Shown: in pieces, positions 4,380 to 9,434 of the stretch
Position numbering within the stretch: position 1 is the first letter of the stretch
Layout: each line of letters starts with the position of its first letter
Origin: Thermaceae bacterium
GTDB taxonomy: Bacteria > Deinococcota > Deinococci > Deinococcales > Marinithermaceae
Direction: 5' to 3'
NCBI GenBank assembly: GCA_015490435.1
Contig: WFXV01000033.1
Coordinates: 1 to 9,434 of the forward strand
Length of the DNA stretch: 9,434 nt
The notes under the pieces: generated by a model
The model's input: the letters and a program-made list of their open reading frames with translations, nothing else
What the model was told of the DNA's origin: nothing
Database searches by the model: none
Made by a program: the position numbers and the translations under genes

Positions 4380-5752
4380 CACGCGGCCACCCCCTGATAG
4401 AGCGCAAGGCGCTCCACGTAGCGGTGCTCGAAGACGCCGCCGGCCAGGGCCTCGGGGAGCGCACGGGGTGAGGCGCGGAAGAGGCGGGCGAGGGTGCGCT
4501 CGAGGTACTTGCGGGCATAGGCGACGCGCTCAAGTGCCACGCCCTGCACCGCAGCGGCGGAGAGGATCACGCCCACGGCCTGGGCCAGAAGACCCTCAGC
4601 AGCGGCACGAAGGGGCCGGCGGACGCGCTTTAGGGGAACGCGGATTTGAGCCCAGGCGAGGATGACCTCGGTCCAAAGCGGATCTTCCGGCCAGCGGGTC
4701 TTTTGCTGATTTGCAGTCGGCACCCGCAAGCTGAGCCAATGCTTGGTGAGGTAATACCAAAGGGCACCAAGGTTCTCCACCAGGGTGGGCCAGTCGTGAA
4801 GGTCGAGAAGGCCCTTCTCCGGGTGCAAGAAGGCGGTGAGCACGTCCTTCCGTAGCTGGAACTCGACGCGCCAGACGACCGTGTTCTCGAGGTCCAACCC
4901 GAAGCTCGCCGCGTAATCGCGAAGGAGCTCCTTCGTCTCCGGCTTCTTGCGGGCCTCGGCGGTCTTGCTGTAGATCCGGGCGAGCAGCTTCTTGCTGCCG
5001 AACCGGAACGAGGTCCAGCGCGGGCCGCTAAGGTGCACCTGGGCCTCGGCGAGAGCGGAAGGCGCGGCAAGAAGCGCCGCTTCGGGAGTGCACTTAGCGG
5101 CCCCCGTGCTACTCATGGGGGGGCCGCCCGCGCCCGGGGCGGCGCTCACGCGCTCGCCGCCGGGCGCTTCCGCGGCATCCTCCAGGTAGGCTTGACGATC
5201 GCGGGCACGGGAGACGAAGCGGTAGAGGTCGGGGAGCTCGAAGGGGTTCTCCGGTGAGGCGAAGTCGGCGTAGAGGTCCACCCGGGTCACGCCGATGCGG
5301 ACCGGCTCGGGGTCCTCAAGACCGGCTCGGGCCATGAGCGCGATCAGCCGGGCCGTGATCGCGTCGACGATCTCGCGGATGTTGCCCCCAAGGGCGCGGA
5401 TATAACGGCCGTGGAGCTCAACGCGGATCTGGGGGTAATCATCCCGCCGTACTGAGGACTTCTCGGGGTCTGAGATGCCCAGGAAAAGGGCCTCGTCGCC
5501 AAAGACGAGACCGTAGCGGTAGTGGCGCACGCGGCGGATCTGGGCCCGCTCGAAGTCGCGGGGCTCGAGAGTGGCAGGAATACCAAGGTCGGAAACGTCC
5601 AGAAAGACCGGGCGATCGAGATCGGTTTCGTTGCGCTTGGCGAGAGCTAACTCAAGGCGCTCGTGGAAATCCGCAGGCAAACGGTAGCGCGGGCCCCAGG
5701 AGTACCAGAGGACCAACGTGTCTACGCCGTGGGTAAGCGTGAGGGTTCTCAT
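4379..5752 (-). CDS. Rolling-circle replication initiator, pII/Rep_trans-like (457 aa)
   Basis: First gene of the phage operon; it should nick the plus strand, attach to the 5' end and start rolling-circle replication. Visible motifs fit the Rep_trans/phage replication group: VTRVDLYADF (155-164), ARIYSKTAE (258-266, whose Tyr261 is a candidate catalytic or conserved residue) and VWRVEFQLRKDVL (293-305). A low-complexity Gly/Ala/Pro linker (about 193-243) separates the first two motifs and is encoded by palindrome-rich DNA. The C-terminal 150 residues are helical and basic. The start chosen is the ATG at 5752-5750, which has GAGGA 5 nt upstream; an in-frame ATG at 5779 would add nine residues without a good ribosome site. 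The order Rep, ssDNA-binding protein, mini proteins is that of filamentous phages. The exact family name is less certain than the role. Confidence 0.83.
   Translation of the reverse strand: MRTLTLTHGVDTLVLWYSWGPRYRLPADFHERLELALAKRNETDLDRPVFLDVSDLGIPATLEPRDFERAQIRRVRHYRYGLVFGDEALFLGISDPEKSSVRRDDYPQIRVELHGRYIRALGGNIREIVDAITARLIALMARAGLEDPEPVRIGVTRVDLYADFASPENPFELPDLYRFVSRARDRQAYLEDAAEAPGGERVSAAPGAGGPPMSSTGAAKCTPEAALLAAPSALAEAQVHLSGPRWTSFRFGSKKLLARIYSKTAEARKKPETKELLRDYAASFGLDLENTVVWRVEFQLRKDVLTAFLHPEKGLLDLHDWPTLVENLGALWYYLTKHWLSLRVPTANQQKTRWPEDPLWTEVILAWAQIRVPLKRVRRPLRAAAEGLLAQAVGVILSAAAVQGVALERVAYARKYLERTLARLFRASPRALPEALAGGVFEHRYVERLALYQGVAA
5022..5143. repeat. Cluster of overlapping inverted repeats inside the Rep gene: candidate origin
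   Basis: Three palindromes share arms. (a) gggccgctaag (5022-5032) with cttagcggccc (5093-5103), 11 bp perfect, continuing through a one-base bulge (g5033) for 5 more pairs (5034-5038/5088-5092). (b) gcggccccc (5097-5105) with gggggccgc (5119-5127), 9 bp, loop 13 nt. (c) gccgccc (5123-5129) with gggcggc (5137-5143), 7 bp, loop 7 nt. A smaller GGCGC/GCGCC hairpin (5061-5065/5074-5078) lies inside (a). The tract encodes the low-complexity linker of Rep. Rep_trans plasmids of the pT181 type carry their nick origin inside the rep gene, so this is a plausible double-strand origin (inference). Confidence 0.65.
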
Positions 5753-5785
5753 GATTATCCTCGGGTGTAGGGTAAGCATGAAGGG
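5753..5785. other. 33-nt gap between divergent Rep and lipoprotein genes: probable prophage border
   Basis: Two divergent genes start 33 nt apart. That is too short for two normal promoters, and I see no TTGACA-like element. The gap contains the Rep ribosome site (5758-5762). Next to it, AAGGGG (5781-5786) pairs with CCCCTT (5792-5797), a hairpin that includes the lipoprotein GTG start. The simplest reading is that the phage-chromosome junction lies here. No matching direct repeat was found near 129-170. Confidence 0.4.
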
Positions 5786-6727
5786 GTGCGCCCCCTTTGG
5801 CTCCTTTTGCTCTTCTTGCTCGCGGCCTGCGGCGCCGACCAGGGCCTTCCGGCGGAGCCGCTTCGCTTCGTGGAGGCGAACCTACCGCCCGCCTACCTGG
5901 GCGAGCCCTACCGGGTCGAGCTCGTCGCCGCCGGGGGGGTGCGGCCCTACCGGTACGAGAGCAAGGGGAAGCTCCCCGAGGGGCTCGCCTTCAAGGACGG
6001 GGTGATCGCCGGCACCCCGAAGGCCAAGGGCGAGGCCCGCTTCGAGGTGACGGTGCGGGACGCGGGGCTCTCGGCGGTGACCCGCACCTTCACCCTCCGG
6101 GTCACCGACCCGCCGCCCCCCGCCTTTCGCTTCGCCCTGCCGCCGGTGGCGGTGGCCGACCCCTTCATCGTGGTGGCCAGGCTCGAGGGCCGGCGCACCC
6201 TGGGGTTCGAGGCCCGCTTCGAGCTGGGCGCGCTCCGCCCCGACCTCAAGACGCTGAAGGTGGCCGAGGGCGCCCTCTACCTGGTCCGCTACGACGAGAA
6301 GACCGGTGTGCTCGGACTCGACCTCGCCTACAAGAAGCCCGCCTCCGGCGGCGAGGTCTTCCGCCTCACCCTCGTCCCCGAGAAGAAGGCGCTCTATAAG
6401 CGAATCCCCTACCGGGCGCGCTTCCTCGACGAGAAGGGGAAGCCCTTCGCCGCCTCTGAGCGGGTCGCTTTTGCTGAGGAGGGCTCTGGGAAGTACGCTT
6501 TTTCCGACCTGGTCCGGCTCGCCCGGAACTGGGGGAAGCGGGCGAAGAAGGACGAAGCGCTCGAGGGCGACCTGAACAAGGACGGCCGGGTGGACGAGGC
6601 CGACCTCGCCCTCCTCAAAGCCGACTACCGCTGGGCCTGGCCGGAGAAGAAGGCGAAGCCCCCTCAGTCCCAGGGCACGCCCCGGAAGAGCTCGAGCACG
6701 CCCGAGGAGAGTTCCTCCTTGCCGTAG
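5786..6727 (+). CDS. Lipoprotein with Ig-like, cohesin-like and dockerin-like parts (313 aa)
   Basis: A lipoprotein signal peptide (1-14) ends in the lipobox LAAC with Cys15, so the protein is exported and lipid-anchored. Residues 31-108 look like a putative Ig domain (He_PIG type: LPPAYLGEPYRVEL, GLAFKDGVIAGTP, FEVTVRD). Residues 113-230 have the strand pattern of a cohesin-like domain. GDLNKDGRVDEADLALLKADY (261-281, split here as GDLNKDGRVDEAD plus LALLKADY) is a single dockerin-type calcium loop and helix. The final 30 residues are Lys/Ser/Pro-rich and overlap antisense with the ferredoxin gene. The only possible start is the GTG at 5786, which has a poor ribosome site, so expression may be altered by the adjacent prophage. 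Its substrate is unknown. It is taken as host because it is on the other strand from the phage genes and lies beside host-type genes. Confidence 0.75.
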   Translation: MRPLWLLLLFLLAACGADQGLPAEPLRFVEANLPPAYLGEPYRVELVAAGGVRPYRYESKGKLPEGLAFKDGVIAGTPKAKGEARFEVTVRDAGLSAVTRTFTLRVTDPPPPAFRFALPPVAVADPFIVVARLEGRRTLGFEARFELGALRPDLKTLKVAEGALYLVRYDEKTGVLGLDLAYKKPASGGEVFRLTLVPEKKALYKRIPYRARFLDEKGKPFAASERVAFAEEGSGKYAFSDLVRLARNWGKRAKKDEALEGDLNKDGRVDEADLALLKADYRWAWPEKKAKPPQSQGTPRKSSSTPEESSSLP

Positions 6728-7605
6728 TCGGCGGGCTCCATCACCTGGGGCGGGCAGCTTTCCACGCAGGCGTTGCAGCCGGTGCAGCGGGCGAGCTCGA
6801 GCTCGAGCACCCGCTCCTCCCCCTCCCGAAAGCGCCGGATCGCCGAGGTGGGGCAGACGTTCTGGCAGACCGGGCAGAGGGTGCAGCCCTCCTCGACCCG
6901 CACCCCCGGCCAGCGCACCTCGCTCGCCCGCTCGGCCGCGAGCCGGCGGAGGCGAAGCTCGGCGGGGAGGGTCTCCCCCTCCTCGGGGACGAGCTCGGGG
7001 GGCGGCTCGGGGAGGGCCTCGGCGGCCACCCGTCGGGCGCTTTGGAAAAGCCCCCGGAAAAGCTCGCGCCGCCCCACCGCGGGGCCTTCTAAGGGCTCGG
7101 TGGTGACCTCTACCTCGAGCTCCGGGTAGTACCGCCTTGCCTCCCGGATCGCGGCCTCGAGCCGCCTGGGCACCTCGGGGCCGCCGATCTTGCAGCCATC
7201 ACAGTCGCCCCGCGCCAGGGTGAGGGACCCGAGCCGGCTTCCCGCCCAGGCGAGGAGGCCGGGCGTGAGCCGTCCCAGGCAGAGCACCTCCTCCCCCTGC
7301 CCCGGGGCCCGGCTGCATGTGAGCCGCCCCCGGCCCTTGGCGAGCGCCTCCTGCAGGGGGCCGAGGGGGTACTCGAGGGCGACGCCGGGGCAGACCTGAA
7401 CGCAAAGCCCGCACCCGGTGCAGTGGGCGTCGTCGATCTCGACGGTGTAGCCGGAGAGGTCCACGGCCTGGTGGGGGCAGGCGTCGGCGCAGGCGGAGCA
7501 GCCCCCCACCGCGTGGCGCTCGAGCAGGCAGCGCTCGGGGGAAAAGCGCGGGGTGGGGTCGGTGAGCTTGAGGGCGAGTTCGAGGAGGTTGTCCCAAAGC
7601 CCCAT
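6664..7605 (-). CDS. Polyferredoxin-like 4Fe-4S protein (313 aa)
   Basis: Soluble electron carrier or redox subunit with four predicted [4Fe-4S] sites in two pairs. The N-terminal pair is C26, C36, C39, C43-Pro, with a longer first spacing, and C62, C65, C68, C72-Pro. The C-terminal pair is C241, C244, C247, C251-Pro and C274, C277, C280, C284-Pro. Between them is a 160-residue domain with C97, C109 and DCDGC (134-138) that might hold another metal site. No signal peptide or membrane helix is seen, so it should be cytoplasmic. The partner enzyme is not in the window. The ATG at 7605-7603 is preceded by a weak AGGG. It diverges from the SPW-tetR operon across an 84-nt gap, so the palindromic operator there may affect it too. 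Its 3' end overlaps the lipoprotein gene by 64 nt. Confidence 0.85.
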   Translation of the reverse strand: MGLWDNLLELALKLTDPTPRFSPERCLLERHAVGGCSACADACPHQAVDLSGYTVEIDDAHCTGCGLCVQVCPGVALEYPLGPLQEALAKGRGRLTCSRAPGQGEEVLCLGRLTPGLLAWAGSRLGSLTLARGDCDGCKIGGPEVPRRLEAAIREARRYYPELEVEVTTEPLEGPAVGRRELFRGLFQSARRVAAEALPEPPPELVPEEGETLPAELRLRRLAAERASEVRWPGVRVEEGCTLCPVCQNVCPTSAIRRFREGEERVLELELARCTGCNACVESCPPQVMEPADYGKEELSSGVLELFRGVPWD

Positions 7606-7623
7606 GCCCTGCCAGCTTAGCGC

Positions 7624-7639
7624 AGCCCGGGTCCGGGCT
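7624..7639. repeat. Short hairpin in the divergent promoter region
   Basis: AGCCCGG (7624-7630) and CCGGGCT (7633-7639) form a perfect 7-bp inverted repeat around 2 nt, directly before the -35 box of the SPW operon. It lies in what would be the 5' untranslated region of the ferredoxin gene. It may be a second regulator site or an RNA hairpin. Confidence 0.4.
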
Positions 7640-7666
7640 TGACATAAGTAAGTATTTACTTATAAA
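7639..7666 (+). promoter_or_regulatory. Promoter of the SPW-tetR operon
   Basis: TTGACA at 7639-7644 is a perfect -35 hexamer. TATAAA at 7661-7666 serves as the -10 with a 16-nt spacer. The likely transcript start lies a few bases downstream, just before the GGGAGGT ribosome site at 7678-7684 and the ATG at 7690. The AT-rich stretch stands out sharply from its GC-rich surroundings. Confidence 0.8.
7644..7663. promoter_or_regulatory. Palindromic operator, likely bound by the TetR repressor
   Basis: ATAAGTAA (7644-7651) and TTACTTAT (7656-7663) are perfect 8-bp arms separated by GTAT. The palindrome fills the spacer between the -35 and -10 boxes, a position at which a bound repressor blocks RNA polymerase. 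A TetR-family gene is the second gene of the operon, so self-repression is the natural reading. Binding itself is inferred. Confidence 0.75.
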
Positions 7667-7689
7667 CTGGAGGCGAAGGGAGGTGGGCC

Positions 7690-8028
7690 ATGAAGAGCAC
7701 GTTGGAATGGCTGAACGTCATTCTCGGCGCCTGGCTCTTCCTCTCGCCCTGGATCCTGGGGTTCACCGGCACCTCCGCAGCCGCGTGGAGCGCCTGGATC
7801 GTCGGCGCGCTCGTGGTGATCTTCGCCCTCTGGGCGCTTTCCGACCGGGCGAGCTGGGAGGACTGGGTCAACTTCGTGGTGGCCATCGTCGGCTTTCTGA
7901 CCCCGTGGCTCTTTGGCTTTGCCGGCGTGGCCGCGGCTGCCTGGAACCTCTGGATCGTGAGCCTCGCCATCGCCATCGTCGCCCTCTGGGCGGCCTACAC
8001 GCCGGCCGAGCCCAAGGCGACCTCGTAA
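7690..8028 (+). CDS. SPW repeat membrane protein (112 aa)
   Basis: This inner-membrane protein has four predicted helices in two similar halves. Each half carries the SPW-type motif, LSPWILGF at about 18-25 and LTPWLFGF at about 69-76, each followed by an Ala-rich segment and a second helix (AAAWSAWIVGA, AAAWNLWIVSL). This matches the SPW repeat family (PF03779), whose function is not known to me. A GGGAGGT ribosome site lies 5 nt before the ATG. It is the first gene of the operon, with a palindrome-controlled promoter and a TetR gene behind it, so it is probably an inducible membrane protein made in response to a small molecule or envelope stress. The effector cannot be read from the sequence. 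Confidence 0.88.
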   Translation: MKSTLEWLNVILGAWLFLSPWILGFTGTSAAAWSAWIVGALVVIFALWALSDRASWEDWVNFVVAIVGFLTPWLFGFAGVAAAAWNLWIVSLAIAIVALWAAYTPAEPKATS

Positions 8029-8044
8029 ACTTGGGAGCGGAGTG

Positions 8045-8069
8045 GGGGCGGGGGCAGGCCCCCCGCCCC
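8045..8069. repeat. Very strong GC hairpin just before tetR
   Basis: GGGGCGGGGG (8045-8054) pairs perfectly with CCCCCGCCCC (8060-8069) around a 5-nt loop. It sits between the SPW gene stop and the tetR ATG at 8078, where a ribosome site should be, and no T-run follows. It may attenuate transcription or limit translation, keeping repressor levels below those of the SPW protein. Confidence 0.6.
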
Positions 8070-8077
8070 GATGCCTA

Positions 8078-8665
8078 ATGGAGCTGGGAGTCGCGCGCAA
8101 ACGGCAAAGCGGCGCCGAGCGCCGCCGGCAGATCCTCGAGGCGGCCGAGCGGATCTGCCTCGAGGAGGGGATCGCCGCGCTCAGGACCGAGAAGATCGCC
8201 CGCCGGGTGGGGCTCTCCCCGGGGGGCATCTTCCGCCACTACCCCAGCAAGCGGGCGATCCTCACCGCCCTGACCCGGGCGCTCCTCGCCCGGCTCGAGG
8301 CCACCACCCCGGCGGAGGGGGCGCCGCTCGAGTGGCTTCGGGCCTTCGTGGTGAACCGGGTGCGGGCCTTTCAGGAAGACCCCGGGCTCAGGCTGCTCTT
8401 TTCCCCCGAGTTCGAGCACGCCCTGCCGAAGGCGGCCAAGGCCGAGCTGAAAAGGAGCTTGCGGGCCACCTGGGACCGGCTGGTGGCGGCGGTCGAGGAG
8501 GGGCAGCGCCGGGGCGAGATCCGGGCGGACCTCGCCGCCGAGGAGCTGGCGGCGGCGGTGGCCGCGCTGGTGCAGGCGGCGACCCAGCCCCTGCTCGCCG
8601 AGGTGATCCGGGAGAGCGACCCCGAGCGGGTCTGGCAGACCGTCCGGGACCTGCTCGCCCGCTAG
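8078..8665 (+). CDS. TetR-family transcriptional repressor (195 aa)
   Basis: The N-terminal DNA-binding domain is typical: RRRQILEAAERICLEEGIA (helix 1), then a helix-turn-helix at about 36-56 with TEKIARRVGLSPGGIFRHY, ending in the conserved HYPSKRAIL. The C-terminal two-thirds is helical and would form the dimer and ligand pocket. I chose the ATG at 8078; a GTG at 8042 in the same frame would add 12 residues translated through a GC hairpin. The ATG has no clear ribosome site, so translation may be weak or coupled. It is the second gene of the SPW operon, and a palindromic operator lies in the operon promoter, so it likely represses itself and the SPW gene. Its stop codon is shared, in CTAG, with the opposite-strand DAHP synthase gene. 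Confidence 0.88.
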   Translation: MELGVARKRQSGAERRRQILEAAERICLEEGIAALRTEKIARRVGLSPGGIFRHYPSKRAILTALTRALLARLEATTPAEGAPLEWLRAFVVNRVRAFQEDPGLRLLFSPEFEHALPKAAKAELKRSLRATWDRLVAAVEEGQRRGEIRADLAAEELAAAVAALVQAATQPLLAEVIRESDPERVWQTVRDLLAR

Positions 8666-8678
8666 AGCAGGTCCCGGA
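8643..8678. terminator. Bidirectional hairpin spanning both stop codons of tetR and DAHP synthase
   Basis: TCCGGGACCTGCTC (8643-8656) is the exact reverse complement of 8665-8678, a 14-bp perfect stem with an 8-nt loop (8657-8664). The stops of the two convergent genes lie in CTAG at 8662-8665. There is no T-run on either side, so it would act as a symmetric stem-type terminator or barrier between the two transcripts. Confidence 0.6.
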
Positions 8679-9434
8679 TCGCCTCCAGGAAGCGCTCGAA
8701 GCCGGAGAAATCGAGCTGCTGCTGGTTGTCGGAGAGGGCCACCAGGGGATTGGGGTGCACCTCGACGTGGACGCCGTCCACACCGGCGGCGAGCGCCGCC
8801 CGGGCCATCGGGGCGAGGAGGTCGGTGCGCCCGGCGGCGTGGGTGACGTCCACGATCACCGGCAGGTGGGTCTCCTGCTTGGCCAGCACCGCCGCCTGGA
8901 GGTCGAGGGTGTTCCGGGTCCACTTCTCGAAGGTGCGGATCCCCCGCTCGATGAGGACAACCTGGTCGTTGCCCTGGGCGAGGATGTACTCGGCGGCGTA
9001 GAACCACTCCTCGACGGTGGCGCTCATGCCCCGCTTCAAAAAGACCGGCCGGCCCGAGCGCCCCACCTCCCGGAGTAGGGCGAAGTTCTGCATGTTGCGG
9101 GCGCCGATCTGGAGGATGTCGGCGTACTCGGCGACGAGCTCGACGTCGCGGGTGTCCATCACCTCGGTGACGAAGGCCATGCCGTGCCGGCGGGCGGCGG
9201 CGGCGCCGAGCTCGAGCCCCCGCTTCCCGAGCCCCTGGAAGGCGTAGGGGCTGGTCCGGGGCTTAAAGGCCCCGCCCCGGAGGATCTCGACCCCGCGCTC
9301 GGCCAGGAAGGCGGCGGCTTCCTCGATCTGGGCCTCGCTCTCGATCGAGCAGGGCCCGGCCACCAAGACCGGCCGCCCACCCCGAGCCCACTGTGGTGGA
9401 GGCGGGGCCGGCCCGGATCGGGGGCGGCCCCGCC
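8662..9434 (-). CDS. 3-deoxy-7-phosphoheptulonate (DAHP) synthase, class I-beta type, partial
   Basis: First enzyme of the shikimate pathway; it joins phosphoenolpyruvate and erythrose 4-phosphate. Clear family motifs in order: VLVAGPCSIES with the metal-binding Cys, GGAFKPRTSPYAFQGLG, QIGARNMQNFALL, PVFLKRGMSAT, VDVTHAAGR with the metal-binding His, and DGVHVEVHPNP. Together they point to the AroG/AroA-beta (KDPG aldolase-like) branch, cytoplasmic. The frame remains open past the GTG at 9366 to the right edge (…QWARGGRPVLVAGPCS), and the usual N-terminal part is missing, so the 5' end lies outside the window. The C-terminus (AIRDLL) lies within the palindrome shared with tetR. No regulatory ACT or chorismate mutase domain follows at the C-terminus. 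Confidence 0.9.
   Translation of the reverse strand, partial: RGRPRSGPAPPPPQWARGGRPVLVAGPCSIESEAQIEEAAAFLAERGVEILRGGAFKPRTSPYAFQGLGKRGLELGAAAARRHGMAFVTEVMDTRDVELVAEYADILQIGARNMQNFALLREVGRSGRPVFLKRGMSATVEEWFYAAEYILAQGNDQVVLIERGIRTFEKWTRNTLDLQAAVLAKQETHLPVIVDVTHAAGRTDLLAPMARAALAAGVDGVHVEVHPNPLVALSDNQQQLDFSGFERFLEAIRDLL

Larger units (their letters stand above)
129..5785 (-). mobile_element. Filamentous-phage (inovirus) prophage, PH75-like
   Basis: Eleven minus-strand genes follow the gene order of Ff phages: replication initiator, ssDNA-binding protein, one-helix mini proteins, major coat, adsorption protein, pVI-like protein and Zot ATPase. At about 5.6 kb the size is normal for an inovirus. 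The mature major coat contains AIAAAGVGVLALSIGL and ends in RRFLKG, which is nearly the sequence I recall for Thermus phage PH75. The limits are approximate. The left end is taken at the IS border and the right end in the 33-nt gap before the lipoprotein gene. No flanking direct repeat (att site) was found by eye, and no integrase or secretin gene is present in the window. Confidence 0.9.

Noticed and set aside
5753..5779. Upstream ATG of Rep adding nine residues
   Set aside because: The ATG at 5752 has GAGGA at proper spacing, while the upstream ATG has no good ribosome site and overlaps the likely prophage border.
8071..9078. Long open frames on both strands across tetR and DAHP synthase
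   Set aside because: Both are shadows with Gly/Arg/Pro-rich translations. The tetR and DAHP synthase frames explain the region with clear conserved motifs.

Overview
The window is GC-rich DNA (roughly 65-70% over most of its length) with strong AGGAGG-type ribosome sites. It probably comes from a thermophile of the Thermus group. The host assignment is an inference. It rests on base composition and on a major coat protein whose mature C-terminal part closely matches, from memory, that of the Thermus filamentous phage PH75.

There are three regions. (1) Positions 1-128, minus strand: the end of an insertion sequence of apparent IS481 type, with the first 20 codons of its transposase running off the left edge. 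(2) About 129-5785, minus strand: a nearly complete filamentous-phage (inovirus) genome. Read in its own direction (right to left) it encodes a rolling-circle replication initiator, an unknown 42-aa protein, a gene V-like ssDNA-binding protein, three one-helix mini proteins (pVII/pIX-like), the major coat protein (pVIII-like), a large adsorption protein (pIII-like), a polytopic protein (pVI-like), a Zot/pI assembly ATPase, and a small membrane zinc-ribbon protein. This is the classic Ff order II-V-VII-IX-VIII-III-VI-I. Most genes overlap by 1 or 4 nt or are 2-4 nt apart, so translation is probably coupled. No integrase, Xer-type site or secretin gene (pIV) is recognisable here. (3) About 5786-9434: apparent host chromosome. 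It holds a lipoprotein with Ig-like, cohesin-like and dockerin-like parts (+), a polyferredoxin (-), an SPW membrane protein plus TetR repressor operon (+) with a palindromic operator inside its promoter, and DAHP synthase (-, cut by the right edge).

Several structures are not explained by the coding regions alone. A cluster of nested and overlapping inverted repeats lies inside the replication gene and encodes a low-complexity linker; it is a candidate nick origin. A second nested-palindrome tract fills the gap between the pIII and pVI genes. A 16-bp perfect inverted repeat in the IS would fold the transposase start codon into a hairpin on read-through RNA. A 14-bp palindrome spans the shared stop codons of tetR and the DAHP synthase gene and makes both proteins end in RDLL-type tails.

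The phage genes form one programme. Rep nicks and replicates circular DNA, the ssDNA-binding protein coats the strand, and the Zot ATPase threads it through the membrane while the coat proteins assemble on it. In the absence of a pIV gene, exit would have to use a host secretin, possibly the type IV pilus one (inference).
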